This document shows positions 48,846-57,437 of a stretch of DNA of 64,000 bases, in pieces (within the stretch, counting starts at the first letter, position 1; the number at the start of each line of letters is the position of its first letter). The stretch is from Sphaerisporangium dianthi (GTDB lineage Bacteria; Actinomycetota; Actinomycetes; Streptosporangiales; Streptosporangiaceae). The notes beneath the pieces were generated by a model. The model saw only the letters and a program-made list of their open reading frames with translations. It searched no databases and was not told the DNA's origin. The position numbers and the translations under genes were made by a program. The stretch spans positions 62,001-126,000 of the forward strand of contig NZ_JBHSFP010000012.1 in NCBI RefSeq assembly GCF_042654065.1, given 5' to 3'.

Positions 48846-49772
48846 GTGACTGCGACCACAGACGCTTCTATCCGGGAGGTTCCCGGTGCCCCCGACGGTG
48901 CCTGGAGCGACACCAGGAGCGAGGGGATCCTCGGTCCCACCGGCCGGCCGCGTCCCGTCTTCCCAGACCCGGTGCCGCCGACCACGCACGGCCCCGCGCG
49001 GGTCGTGGCGATGGTCAACCAGAAGGGCGGCGTCGGCAAGACCACCACGACGATCAACCTCGGCGCCTCGCTCGCCGAGTGCGGGCAGAAGGTCCTGCTC
49101 GTCGACTTCGACCCGCAGGGCGCGCTGTCGGTCGGCCTCGGCATCGACCCGCGCCCGCTCGAGGCGACGGTCTACGACCTGATCATGGAAGAGAACGACG
49201 TCACGGCCGAGGACGTCCTCCTCGCCACCAGCGTCGAGGGCATGGATCTCCTGCCCAGCAACATCTTCCTGTCCGGCGCCGAGATCCGGCTGGTCAACGA
49301 GGTCGCCAGAGAGTACGCCCTGGGCCGTTCCCTGGAGCCGTTGCTCCCGCACTACGACATCTGCCTCATCGACTGCCAGCCCTCGCTCGGCCTGCTGGCG
49401 GTCAACGCGCTGACCTGCGCTCACAGTGTCATGGTGCCGCTCGAGTGCGAGTTCTTCGCGCTGCGCGGCGTCGCCCTGCTCATGGAGTCGATCACCAAGG
49501 TGCAAGAGCGCCTGAACAAGAACCTCGAGATCGACGGCATCCTCGCCACCATGTACGACCCGCGCACCCTGCACGCGCGCGAGGTGCTCCAGACGATCAT
49601 GCAGGGCTTCGGCGACAAGGTCTTCCACACGGTGATCAACCGCACGGTCCGGTTCCCCGACGCCACCCTCGCCGGAGAGCCGATCACCCAGTTCGACCCC
49701 GCGTCCATGGGCGCCACCGCCTACCGCGAGCTGGCCCGCGAGGTCCTGGCCCGCTGGTCCCTCGCCCAGTGA
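48846..49772 (+). CDS. parA: ParA/Soj-family ATPase
   Basis: 308 residues from GTG 48846, with GGGAGG (48832-48837) 8 nt upstream; the frame is open further up but without a ribosome site. A 45-residue Pro/Arg-rich N-terminus precedes the deviant Walker A KGGVGKTTTTINL (about 60-72), Walker A' LLVDFDPQGALSVGLG and Walker B CLIDCQPSLGLLAVNAL. No parB or parS site is adjacent, so this is the second ParA-like protein that actinomycetes carry next to scpAB rather than the origin-proximal one (inference from context). It probably works with condensin in chromosome organisation. Confidence 0.9.
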   Translation: MTATTDASIREVPGAPDGAWSDTRSEGILGPTGRPRPVFPDPVPPTTHGPARVVAMVNQKGGVGKTTTTINLGASLAECGQKVLLVDFDPQGALSVGLGIDPRPLEATVYDLIMEENDVTAEDVLLATSVEGMDLLPSNIFLSGAEIRLVNEVAREYALGRSLEPLLPHYDICLIDCQPSLGLLAVNALTCAHSVMVPLECEFFALRGVALLMESITKVQERLNKNLEIDGILATMYDPRTLHAREVLQTIMQGFGDKVFHTVINRTVRFPDATLAGEPITQFDPASMGATAYRELAREVLARWSLAQ

Positions 49773-49817
49773 GCGTGGTCCCGCGCGGCGGCGGCCGTCG
49801 TGCGGGACAATGGGCCG

Positions 49818-50720
49818 GTGATCCGAGAGCAGTCGACCGCCCAGGCCAGGCCTGACGCCTTCCAGGTCCACCTGGAGGTCTTCGAAGGCCCCTTCGACCT
49901 GCTGCTCGGGCTGATCTCCAAGCACAAGCTCGACATCACCGAAGTGTCCCTGCACCAGGTGACCGACGAGTTCATCGCGCACATCCGCTCCCGCGGCCCC
50001 GAGTGGGATCTCGACCTGGCCAGCCACTTCCTGCTCGTCGCGGCCACGCTGCTCGACCTCAAGGCCGCCCGCCTGCTGCCCACCGGCGAGGTCGAGGACG
50101 AGGAGGACCTCGCGCTGCTGGAGGCCCGCGACCTGCTGTTCGCCCGCCTTCTGCAGTACCGCGCCTACAAGGAGGTCGCGAAGGTCTTCGCCGGCCGCAT
50201 GGCCGACGAGGCACTGCGCTTCCCCCGGTCGGTGCCGATGGAGCCGCAGTTCGCCGGGCTGCTGCCCGAGCTGGTGCTCGGCATCGGCCCCGAGCGGCTG
50301 GCCAAGATCGCCGCCCGGGTCTTCACGCCCAAGGTGGCGCCGTCGGTCTCCACGGCCCACATCTACCAACCGGTCGCCAACGTCCGCGAGCAAGCGGCTA
50401 TCCTTGTGCAGCGGCTCCGGCGCGTGCGCACCGCGACGTTCCGGGCCCTGACCGCCGACTGCGCGGGCACCTTCGAGGTCATCGCACGCTTCCTCGCCGT
50501 CCTCGAGCTCTACCGGGAGGCCGCGGTCTCCTTCGAGCAGATAGAGCCCCTCGGAGATCTGCACGTGACCTGGACGGGCGCCGACGACGGAGACGTCGCG
50601 GTGGTCGACGACTACGACGAGGACCTCGCGGGCGACCGCGACCGGCAGGGCGCGGACGCCCCGCAAGGCCGGCCGCACGCCGAGGACCAAGAGAGCGAAG
50701 ATGCAGCCGATGAGTTCTGA
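49818..50720 (+). CDS. scpA: Segregation and condensation protein A
   Basis: 300 residues from GTG 49818. GACAAT (49806-49811) is 6 nt upstream, a good leaderless arrangement; GTG 49800 is an alternative that would add six residues. ScpA is the kleisin of the SMC condensin: the N-terminal helical domain has FQVHLEVFEGPFDLLLGLI and LDLASHFLLVAATLLDLKA, and the C-terminal winged helix is around TFEVIARFLAVLELYREAAV. An acidic, probably disordered tail of 45 residues follows. It overlaps scpB by 20 nt. Confidence 0.95.
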   Translation: MIREQSTAQARPDAFQVHLEVFEGPFDLLLGLISKHKLDITEVSLHQVTDEFIAHIRSRGPEWDLDLASHFLLVAATLLDLKAARLLPTGEVEDEEDLALLEARDLLFARLLQYRAYKEVAKVFAGRMADEALRFPRSVPMEPQFAGLLPELVLGIGPERLAKIAARVFTPKVAPSVSTAHIYQPVANVREQAAILVQRLRRVRTATFRALTADCAGTFEVIARFLAVLELYREAAVSFEQIEPLGDLHVTWTGADDGDVAVVDDYDEDLAGDRDRQGADAPQGRPHAEDQESEDAADEF

Positions 50721-51396
50721 AGGCGGGCGCGTACCCGGCGGCGAGCCCGTCCCGCCGAGCCAGGCCTCCGGGCCCGGCACGCGGGCCACGGGCGAGTTCC
50801 CGGGGTTCGAGGCGCGCCTGCCGGGCGGCGGCGACGCCGCCGGCGTCGCGGCCGAGCCCGGCCTGCGGGCCTCCCTGGAGGCCATCCTGCTCGTGGTCGA
50901 CGAACCGGTCGCCGAGGTGACCCTGGCACAGGTGCTCGAACGCCCCTCGCGCGAGATCGCCGAGGCGCTGCGGGCCCTGGCGGCGGAATACACCGCCTCC
51001 GGCCGGGGTTTCGACTTGCGGGAGGTCGCCGGAGGCTGGCGTCTCTACACGCGCGCCGAGTGCGCCGCGGTGGTGGAGCGCTTCGTCCGGGACGGGCAGC
51101 AGGCCCGTCTGACGCAGGCCGCCCTGGAGACCCTCGCGGTCGTGGCCTACCGCCAGCCGGTGAGCCGCGCGAGGGTCGCCGCCGTACGAGGCGTCAACAG
51201 CGACGGCGTCATGCGCACGCTGGCGGCGCGCGGGCTGGTCGAGGAGGCCGGCACCGATCCCGAGAGCCAGGCGGTGCTCTACCGCACGAGCTCGTACTTC
51301 CTGGAGAGGCTGGGGCTGCGGAGCCTTGATGAACTGCCCGCGCTCGCCCCGTTCCTCCCCGACGACGTGGAAACCCTAGAGGAGCAGCAGAAGTGA
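50701..51396 (+). CDS. scpB: Segregation and condensation protein B
   Basis: 231 residues from ATG 50701, inside the end of scpA; ATG 50710 is also possible. The first 55 residues are a Gly/Pro/Ala-rich extension. Two winged-helix domains follow (ASLEAILLVVDEPVAEVTLAQVL, then RLTQAALETLAVVAYRQPVSRARVAAVRGVNSDGV). It binds ScpA within the SMC complex. The stop overlaps the GTG of rluB (GTGA, 51393-51396). Confidence 0.95.
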   Translation: MQPMSSEGGRVPGGEPVPPSQASGPGTRATGEFPGFEARLPGGGDAAGVAAEPGLRASLEAILLVVDEPVAEVTLAQVLERPSREIAEALRALAAEYTASGRGFDLREVAGGWRLYTRAECAAVVERFVRDGQQARLTQAALETLAVVAYRQPVSRARVAAVRGVNSDGVMRTLAARGLVEEAGTDPESQAVLYRTSSYFLERLGLRSLDELPALAPFLPDDVETLEEQQK

Positions 51397-53339
51397 ACAA
51401 CAGGCGTGGTACCCCGTCCGGTGATGGACGCGGTCGAGGACGCGGTGGCGCCCCCGGCGGCGCCTCAGGCTCCCGTGGAGGGGCCGGAGCCCGTGGCGGC
51501 TCCGGCGGCGGCTTCAGGAGCGGAGGCGGCCCGCGAGGAGGCGCTCAGAGCGGCTCTCGCGCGCGATTCGGCAGGCCCGGCGACGACCGTGGCGGCTCCT
51601 TCGGCGACGACCGGCGGAGCTCCTTCGGCGACGACCGCCGCGGTCCCGCCCGTGACGATCGGGGGGGCTTCTCGCGCGGCGACGACCGCCGGGGTTCGTC
51701 CCGTGACGATCGGGGCGGCTTCTCCCGTGGCGACGACCGCCGCGGTCCCGCCCGTGACGATCGGGGGGGTTTCTCGCGCGGCGACGACCGCCGCGGTCCC
51801 GTCCGCGATGACCGGGGCGGCTTCTCGCGCGGCGACGACCGCCGGGGCCCTTCCCGTGACGACGACCGCCGCGGCTCGTTCCGCGACCAGCGCGGCGGGG
51901 CGTACGGCGACGACCGGCGCGGCTCCTTCGGCGACGACCGCCGCGGTCCCGCCCGTGACGATCGGGGCGGTTTCTCGCGCGGCGACGACCGCCGCGGTCC
52001 CGCCCGTGACGATCGGGGCGGTTTCTCTCGTGGCGACGACCGCCGCGGTCCCGCCCGCGATGACCGGGGCGGCTTCTCGCGAGACGACCGCCGGGGCTCC
52101 TTCGGCGACGACCGGCGCGGCTCCTCCCGCGATGACGACCGCCGGCCCCCGAGGGCCGACGACCGCGGGCCCTTCCGCGCCGGGCGCGGCGGGTCCCGAG
52201 ACGGCTCCGGCAGGGACGACGCCTTCCGCGGCCGTCCCGCCCGCGACGACAGGCGTTCCTCCGGCCAGGCGGCGGGCGCGACCCGCGGCCGTTACGGGCG
52301 CGACGACCGGCGTGACGAGGTGCAGACCATCGGCGGCTCGCTCGACGGCTCCCGGGGCCGGTACGGCCGCTCGGAAAGCGGCCGGGCGCAGGAGCGCTAC
52401 CCTCGCGGCGGCGCCATGGCGGGCCGCGGCAGGACCGGCCGTGACGGAGCGCCCACGGGTGCCGGCAAGGCCACGCGCGGCGGCGCCCCCGCCGGGCGCG
52501 GACAGGCCGCCCGCCCCGGGCGCGGCGGCGCGTTCAAGACCTCCCGCCAGCCGGTGCGCGACCCCGACTTCTTCCCCGCCGGTTACACCGACGAGCGCGA
52601 CACCACCGAGGTGCCGGACGGCATCCGGCTGCAGAAGGTCCTCGCCCAGGCCGGCGTCGCGGCGCGCCGCACCTGCGAAGAGCTGATCGGCGAGGGCCGG
52701 GTCACCGTGGACGGCCAGGTCGTCCGCCGGTTCGGCGCCCGCGTGGACCCGGCCAAGCAGGTCATCCACGTCGACGGCAAGCGCATCCCCACCGCCCCCG
52801 ACCTGGTCTACTTCGCGATCAACAAGCCGATCGGCGTCGTCAGCACCATGTCCGACCCCGAGGGACGCCCCTCGCTGGCCGACTACGTGGTCGACCGCAC
52901 CGAGCGGCTCTTCCACGTGGGGCGCCTGGACACCGAGACCGAGGGCCTGATCATCCTCACCAACGACGGCGAGCTGGCCCACCGGCTCACCCACCCGAGC
53001 TTCGGCGTGCAGAAGAAGTACTGGGCCAAGGTGCCCGGGCCGATCCCGCGCGACCTGGCCCGCCGTCTGAAGAAGGGCGTCGAGCTGGAGGACGGCCTGG
53101 TCAAGGCCGACGAGTTCAAGATCGTCCAGGAGCACGGCCAGCAGGCGCTGGTCGAGATCGTCCTGCACGAGGGCCGCAAGCACGTCGTCCGGCGGATGCT
53201 CGAAGAGGAGGGCCACAACGTGATCGACCTGGCCCGCATCGAGTTCGGGCCGGTCAAGCTCGGCCGGCTCAAGCCGGGCACGATGCGCGCGCTCTCCCTC
53301 GTGGAGGTCGGCGAGCTTTACGCCACGGTGGGAATGTAA
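51393..53339 (+). CDS. rluB: Pseudouridine synthase (RluB/RsuA family) with long RGG/DDRRG repeat extension
   Basis: 648 residues from GTG 51393, coupled to scpB. Residues 1-390 are low complexity: a Gly/Arg-rich start (RGRGRGGAPGG), then repeats of a 17-residue unit (GDDRRGPARDDRGGFSR) in residues 79-230, then more Arg/Gly/Asp sequence. The enzyme proper starts near 411: S4 domain (RLQKVLAQAGVAARRTCEEL), then the synthase core with INKPIGVVSTM and catalytic Asp513 in GRLDTETEGL, and LHEGRKHVVRRMLEEEGH. It converts a uridine in 23S (or 16S) rRNA to pseudouridine. Usual family length is 240-300, so over half of this protein is extra; the extension is probably disordered and RNA-binding. Confidence 0.93.
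   Translation: MNNRRGTPSGDGRGRGRGGAPGGASGSRGGAGARGGSGGGFRSGGGPRGGAQSGSRARFGRPGDDRGGSFGDDRRSSFGDDRRGPARDDRGGFSRGDDRRGSSRDDRGGFSRGDDRRGPARDDRGGFSRGDDRRGPVRDDRGGFSRGDDRRGPSRDDDRRGSFRDQRGGAYGDDRRGSFGDDRRGPARDDRGGFSRGDDRRGPARDDRGGFSRGDDRRGPARDDRGGFSRDDRRGSFGDDRRGSSRDDDRRPPRADDRGPFRAGRGGSRDGSGRDDAFRGRPARDDRRSSGQAAGATRGRYGRDDRRDEVQTIGGSLDGSRGRYGRSESGRAQERYPRGGAMAGRGRTGRDGAPTGAGKATRGGAPAGRGQAARPGRGGAFKTSRQPVRDPDFFPAGYTDERDTTEVPDGIRLQKVLAQAGVAARRTCEELIGEGRVTVDGQVVRRFGARVDPAKQVIHVDGKRIPTAPDLVYFAINKPIGVVSTMSDPEGRPSLADYVVDRTERLFHVGRLDTETEGLIILTNDGELAHRLTHPSFGVQKKYWAKVPGPIPRDLARRLKKGVELEDGLVKADEFKIVQEHGQQALVEIVLHEGRKHVVRRMLEEEGHNVIDLARIEFGPVKLGRLKPGTMRALSLVEVGELYATVGM
51627..52082 (+). repeat. 51-bp coding repeats inside rluB
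   Basis: Seven near-identical copies of a 51-bp unit encode GDDRRGPARDDRGGFSR or close variants. Four come in a row, then a broken segment with DQRGGAYGDDRRGSFG, then three more. Shorter GDDRRGSFG units flank them. The unit keeps the reading frame, so the copy number can change without a frameshift. Confidence 0.85.
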
Positions 53340-53389
53340 CCTGGCGGGAAGTGAAGCACGACCGGGCGGCTGTGCGAGAAGGGGATGTC

Positions 53390-53749
53390 ATGGTGCGGGC
53401 CATCCGGGGCGCCGTTCAGATCGATTCCAACGATCGGGAGGCGATCCTCGCCGGCGTGACCGAGCTGGTCAGCGAGGTCATGGAGCGCAACAGGCTGACC
53501 ACCGACGAGGTGATCAGCGTGATCTTCACGGCGACCCCCGACCTCACCGCCGAGTTCCCCGCGCTCGCCGCCCGCAAGCTCGGCTTCCATGACGTGCCGC
53601 TCATCTGTGCCAGCGAGATCGACGTACCCGGGGCGCTGCCCCGGGTCGTCCGGCTGATGGCCCATGTGGCCACCGACCGGCCCCGCCAGGAGATCCAGCA
53701 CGTCTACCTGCGCGGCGCGGCCGCGCTGAGGGTCGACATCGCCCAATAG
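53390..53749 (+). CDS. aroH: Chorismate mutase, AroH type
   Basis: 119 residues from ATG 53390, behind GAAGGGGA. The small trimeric AroH fold is complete: VRAIRGAVQIDSND at the start, TDEVISVIFTATPDLTAEFPALAAR, VPLICASEIDVPGALPRVVR and HVYLRGAAALR (Arg at the active site). It turns chorismate into prephenate, the branch point to Phe and Tyr. The facing gene, tyrA, uses its product. Confidence 0.95.
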   Translation: MVRAIRGAVQIDSNDREAILAGVTELVSEVMERNRLTTDEVISVIFTATPDLTAEFPALAARKLGFHDVPLICASEIDVPGALPRVVRLMAHVATDRPRQEIQHVYLRGAAALRVDIAQ

Positions 53750-53776
53750 GGGCCGGCGGCGGGCCGGCCCCGGGTC

Positions 53777-54883
53777 TCAGCGGTCGGACGGCGGCGTGTG
53801 GACCATCCAGCCGCGTTTGGCGAGCCCTTCCGAGAGCGACGCCAGCGAGTCGGGGTGGACCGACAGGTGCGCGACGGCCACGGGAAGCCCAGGCGAGTGG
53901 TCGAGTGAGACGTCCTCGATGTTGACGTTGCTCTCTTGCGCGGCGGAGAACAGCCGGGCGAGCGCGCCGGGCTCGTCGGGGATCACCACGGGGAGGACGA
54001 CGTAGTCGGTGGCCGGGCCGCCGTGCTTGCCGGGGATGAGCTCGCGGCCCGCGCGCCCGCGTTCGAGCAGGTCGCGGACGACGTCCGCGGAGGGGTCGTC
54101 CCCGGCGCTGACCTTGCGAAGCGCCTGGGCGAGGGTGTGGAGGTCGTCGATGACGGCGTCGAACACGCTCGCGAGCGGCTCGGCGTTCTGGACGAGGATC
54201 TCGGTCCACATCGCCGGGCTGCCGCCCGCCAGGCGGCTGACGTCGCGGACGCCTTGGCCGGAGAGATCGAGCGAGTGGGACCCCGCGCCCAGCAGGCGCG
54301 CCGACATGGCCGCCGAGATGGCGTGCGGAAGATGGGAGACCAGGGCCACCGCCTGGTCGTGATCGTGCGCGTCCATGACGATCGGGCGACCGCCGCAGCG
54401 GCGTGCCAGTTCATCGACCACCGCGAGGCTGTGCGGCGTGGAGTCGGGCGTCGGGCACAACGCCCACGGGCGTCCGAGGAACAGGTCGGCCTGGGCCGCG
54501 GCCGGCCCGGTGCGTTCTCTGCCGCCCATCGGGTGGCCGGGCACGAAGGTCGTCATGTCACAGCCGAGGGCGGCGGCCCGCCTGACCAGGTGCGTCTTGA
54601 CGCTCGCGGTGTCGGTGTAGACCTCGGCGACCCCTTCGTCCTGCGCCGACTTCAGGGTCGCGGGCGCCACCGCCGGAGGAACCGCGATGATCGCGACGTC
54701 GGCGGGACCCGTGTGCTCACTGCTCGCCAGGGGGATTCCCGCTCCCAGGGCGACGGCGAGACGTAGTGAGGCGTCGTCGCGATCGTGGAGGCACACCTCG
54801 ACGCCCTCGTGTCGCAACGCCAGCGCGATCGAGGTGCCGATGAGTCCGGTGCCGATCACGACGACCCGGTCCAGCCTGGTCAC
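53777..54883 (-). CDS. tyrA: Prephenate dehydrogenase
   Basis: 368 residues from GTG 54883, placed after GGGGAGGGG (54888-54896); the open frame extends to a TTG but without that site. It oxidises prephenate to 4-hydroxyphenylpyruvate for tyrosine. The NAD-binding motif is VVVIGTGLIGTSIALAL; then VTDTASVK-like TDTASVKTHLV, VPGHPMGGRERTGP (substrate His), and the helical dimer domain with SHLPHAISAAM. The C-terminal ACT domain (about 285-365, VVIPDEPGALARLFSAAQES) suggests feedback by an amino acid. It is tail-to-tail with aroH, 27 nt apart. Confidence 0.95.
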   Translation of the reverse strand: MTRLDRVVVIGTGLIGTSIALALRHEGVEVCLHDRDDASLRLAVALGAGIPLASSEHTGPADVAIIAVPPAVAPATLKSAQDEGVAEVYTDTASVKTHLVRRAAALGCDMTTFVPGHPMGGRERTGPAAAQADLFLGRPWALCPTPDSTPHSLAVVDELARRCGGRPIVMDAHDHDQAVALVSHLPHAISAAMSARLLGAGSHSLDLSGQGVRDVSRLAGGSPAMWTEILVQNAEPLASVFDAVIDDLHTLAQALRKVSAGDDPSADVVRDLLERGRAGRELIPGKHGGPATDYVVLPVVIPDEPGALARLFSAAQESNVNIEDVSLDHSPGLPVAVAHLSVHPDSLASLSEGLAKRGWMVHTPPSDR

Positions 54884-55043
54884 CGCGCCCCTCCCCAAGA
54901 TAGGAAATGCTTACTTCAGCGTAGTGCCGCACGGCCTCACGATGGGATGGACCCACGCTTTTGTGCGCCCGCCGCGCGTTCTCTTCTTGAGCGGCCCGGG
55001 GAGGAGATCAGGGGGAGGCGTACGCCGGGAGGCGCCGTGCCGG

Positions 55044-55101
55044 CCGATCGGCGGGTCACCTGCGAGTTCCGCCCGATCGGCGGGTCATTTGCGAGTTCCG
55101 C
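55044..55101. repeat. 29-bp tandem duplication upstream of the DMT permease
   Basis: Two abutting copies (55044-55072 and 55073-55101) differ only at two positions (CACCTG against CATTTG). Each contains CCGATCGG, itself a palindrome, and GCGAGTTCCGC. They lie 38-95 nt before the -10 of the permease gene. Confidence 0.8.
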
Positions 55102-55151
55102 TCGCGACGATTCGACGAGCGCGGAAGCGTCCCGGTCATAGGGTCGCCCTC

Positions 55152-56102
55152 ATGTCAACCGATACGACCGTCAGCGGCGGTGAAGGCACCGGTCGCGGAG
55201 CGCTTGTGGCCGCGGCCGTCACCGTGCTGCTGTGGGCCTCGGCCTTCGTGGCCATCCGCAGCGCCGTGCACGACTACTCTCCCGGCGCGCTCGCCCTCGG
55301 CCGCCTGCTGGCCGGGTCGCTGACGCTCGGCGTCATCATGCTGGCACGCCGCGAGGGCCTGCCGCCGCGCGCGGCGTGGCCCGGCATCGTGATCTCCGGC
55401 GTGCTGTGGTTCGGCGTCTACATGGTCGCCCTCAACTGGGGGGAGCAGGAGGTCGACGCGGGCACGGCGGCGATGGTCATCAACCTCGGCCCGCTGCTGA
55501 TCGCCCTGCTCGCCGGCTGGATACTCAAAGAGGGCTTCCCGGGGCGCCTGCTCCTCGGCATGGCCGTGTCGTTCACCGGGGCGGCCATCGTGGGCGTCTC
55601 CACCTCGGAGAGCGCCGGGTCCTCGGTCCTCGGCGTCGTGCTGTGCGTCGTCGCGGCCGCGTCGTGGGCCGCCGCGACGCTCGCGCAGAAACCCGCCCTG
55701 CGGCACGCCTCGGCGTTGCAGGTGACGACGTTCGGCTGCGCGATCGGCGCGGTGGCGTGCCTGCCGTTCGCGGGTCAGCTGGTGTCGCAGGCCGCCGTGG
55801 CACCCCTGCCCGCCACCCTGAACCTGCTGTACCTCGGCGTCTTCCCCACCGCGCTGGCCTTCACCACCTGGGCGTACGCGCTGGCCCGCACCACCGCGGG
55901 GGCGATGGGCGCCACCACCTACATCGTGCCCGCCCTGGTGGTGCTGATGGCCTGGGCCGCGCTCGGCGAGGTCCCCGGCCCGCTCACCTTCGCCGGCGGG
56001 GCGCTGTGCCTCCTCGGCGTCGCCGTCTCCCGCCTGCGGGGCGGCGCCCGCCGGAAACTTTCAGAGACGACTTCGCCACTTTCTGATCGTCAGGCGTCGT
56101 GA
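55152..56102 (+). CDS. EamA/DMT-superfamily transporter
   Basis: 316 residues from ATG 55152. TAGGGT (55139-55144) is 7 nt upstream, so the mRNA is probably leaderless. Ten membrane helices in two EamA repeats are apparent: the first begins VTVLLWASAFVAIRSAV and ends with INLGPLLIALLAGWILKE; the second begins GVVLCVVAAASWAAATLAQK and includes TTYIVPALVVLMAWAALGE. Such proteins export metabolites or amino acids. A polar C-terminal tail of 25 residues follows; its DNA contains a xylanase-type operator. Confidence 0.9.
   Translation: MSTDTTVSGGEGTGRGALVAAAVTVLLWASAFVAIRSAVHDYSPGALALGRLLAGSLTLGVIMLARREGLPPRAAWPGIVISGVLWFGVYMVALNWGEQEVDAGTAAMVINLGPLLIALLAGWILKEGFPGRLLLGMAVSFTGAAIVGVSTSESAGSSVLGVVLCVVAAASWAAATLAQKPALRHASALQVTTFGCAIGAVACLPFAGQLVSQAAVAPLPATLNLLYLGVFPTALAFTTWAYALARTTAGAMGATTYIVPALVVLMAWAALGEVPGPLTFAGGALCLLGVAVSRLRGGARRKLSETTSPLSDRQAS
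56054..56062. promoter_or_regulatory. GAAACTTTC palindrome, xylanase-type operator candidate
   Basis: GAAA-C-TTTC lies inside the 3' end of the DMT gene, 41 nt before the xylanase -35. Streptomycete xylanase and cellulase genes are reported to carry repeats of this motif as regulator sites. A further CGAAA half-site sits in the -10/-35 spacer at 56119-56123. Confidence 0.5.
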
Positions 56103-56132
56103 TTGACGGAGACGGAGGCGAAAACCTAGCGT
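56103..56132 (+). promoter_or_regulatory. Xylanase promoter
   Basis: TTGACG (56103-56108) and TAGCGT (56127-56132) are separated by 18 nt, a good housekeeping-type promoter. The leader to ATG 56170 is about 30 nt and holds GAGGA. Confidence 0.65.
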
Positions 56133-56169
56133 CACGGCACCGGGGACAATCGGCGACCGAGGAGCACCC

Positions 56170-57192
56170 ATGCGAGGGAGAACGGTTGCGCTGATCACTG
56201 CGGCGGCCATGACGGCGGGGCTCTTCGCCGCCGGGCCGGCCGGGGCGGGCACATCGCTCGCCGCCCTCGCCGCGCAGGGGGGAAGGCACTTCGGGGCGGG
56301 CGTCGACGTGGGGCAGCTGAACGACGTGCCCTACACCACGATCCTGAACCGCGAGTTCAACGCCGTCACGCCGACCGACGCGATGAAGTGGGACGCGACC
56401 GAGCCGAACCGCAACCAGTTCTACTTCGTCCGCGGCGACCGGATCGTGGCGCACGCGCGACAGCAGAACATGATCGTCCGAGGGCACGCCCTTGTCTGGC
56501 ACAGCCAGGCTCCCGCCTGGGTCCAGAGCCTCAACCCGGCGATGTTGCGAGACGCCCTGAACAACCATGTCACCGGCGTCGCCGCCCACTACCGGGGCGC
56601 GGTCTACGCCTGGAACGTGGTCAACGAGCCGCTCGACGCCGGCGGCGGGTACCGCAACTCGTTCTTCTACCAGCGGCTCGGCGCCTCCTACATCTCCGAC
56701 TCCTTCCGGGCGGCGCGCGCCGCCGACCCGGGCGCGAAGCTGTACCTCAGTGAATACGGCGCCGAGGGCGTCAACGCCAAGAGCGACGGCCTGTACGGCC
56801 TGGTGCGCGGCCTGCTGGCGGACGGCGTGCCGATCGACGGCGTGGCGTTCCAGGGGCACATGGTCATCGGCCAGGTGCCGCCCGACGTCCGGCAGAACCT
56901 CCAGCGCTTCGCCGACCTCGGCCTCGACGTCGCGATCACCGAGTTGGACGTCCGGATGCCGCTGCCGAGGACGGCGGCTCAGGACGCCCAGCAGGCGGCC
57001 GATTACGCGACCATGACCCGCGCCTGCCTTGCCGTGGTCCGCTGCGAGAGCCTGACCCTGTGGACCTTCTCCGACAAGTACTCGATCATCCCCTGGACCT
57101 TCCCCGGGCAGGGGGCAGCGACCCCCTGGGACGCCACCATGCGCCCCAAACCGGCCTACACCGCCCTCTACACCACGTTGGCCTCCGGCTAA
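56170..57192 (+). CDS. Secreted endo-1,4-beta-xylanase (GH10)
   Basis: 340 residues from ATG 56170. A signal peptide spans about 1-26 (MRGRTV, hydrophobic core, AGPAGAG). The rest is one GH10 barrel: AVTPTDAMKWDATEPN, GHALVWHSQAPAW, acid/base Glu153 in WNVVNEPLD, and nucleophile Glu258 in ITELDVRM, closing with WTFSDKYSIIPWTFPG. There is no carbohydrate-binding module, so it probably acts on soluble or already exposed xylan. The promoter and operator candidates upstream fit induction by plant polymer. Confidence 0.96.
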   Translation: MRGRTVALITAAAMTAGLFAAGPAGAGTSLAALAAQGGRHFGAGVDVGQLNDVPYTTILNREFNAVTPTDAMKWDATEPNRNQFYFVRGDRIVAHARQQNMIVRGHALVWHSQAPAWVQSLNPAMLRDALNNHVTGVAAHYRGAVYAWNVVNEPLDAGGGYRNSFFYQRLGASYISDSFRAARAADPGAKLYLSEYGAEGVNAKSDGLYGLVRGLLADGVPIDGVAFQGHMVIGQVPPDVRQNLQRFADLGLDVAITELDVRMPLPRTAAQDAQQAADYATMTRACLAVVRCESLTLWTFSDKYSIIPWTFPGQGAATPWDATMRPKPAYTALYTTLASG

Positions 57193-57329
57193 GGGAAGCC
57201 ACCGGGCCGGCTGACCGGGCAGGCTCGGTGTCTGACGCGCCGCGGACGGGGCCCTGGTGCGTGACCCGGGGTGACCCGGTCCGCGAGCCGGGTGCCGGGA
57301 ATCGTCGGTCGCGTGCGCAACGGCCCGCC

Positions 57330-57357
57330 GGAGCCCGCGGCCCCGGCTGCGGGCTCC
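57330..57357 (+). terminator. Stem-loop after the xylanase gene
   Basis: GGAGCCCGC (57330-57338) and GCGGGCTCC (57349-57357) form a perfect 9-bp stem with a 10-nt loop in the 245-nt gap after the xylanase. No T tract. Confidence 0.6.
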
Positions 57358-57437
57358 GCTCACCGGCCGCGGAGCAGAACTCGCTCGCCCCGTGCGGCGG
57401 TTGGTGCGCAGCGTGCATGTTATGAATACTGAGCGTC

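Noticed and set aside
48846..49772. Origin-proximal parAB locus or replication origin
   Set aside because: There is no parB, dnaA, dnaN or cluster of parS or DnaA boxes. The gene belongs with scpAB.
51627..52082. CRISPR-like regular repeat
   Set aside because: The 51-bp units abut without unique spacers and encode protein repeats in frame. No cas genes are present.
51406..52686. Ala/Pro/Thr-rich 426-residue frame in the rluB repeats
   Set aside because: It is the +1 frame of the repetitive rluB extension and stops inside the S4 domain. The in-frame protein continues into a complete enzyme, so this one is a shadow.
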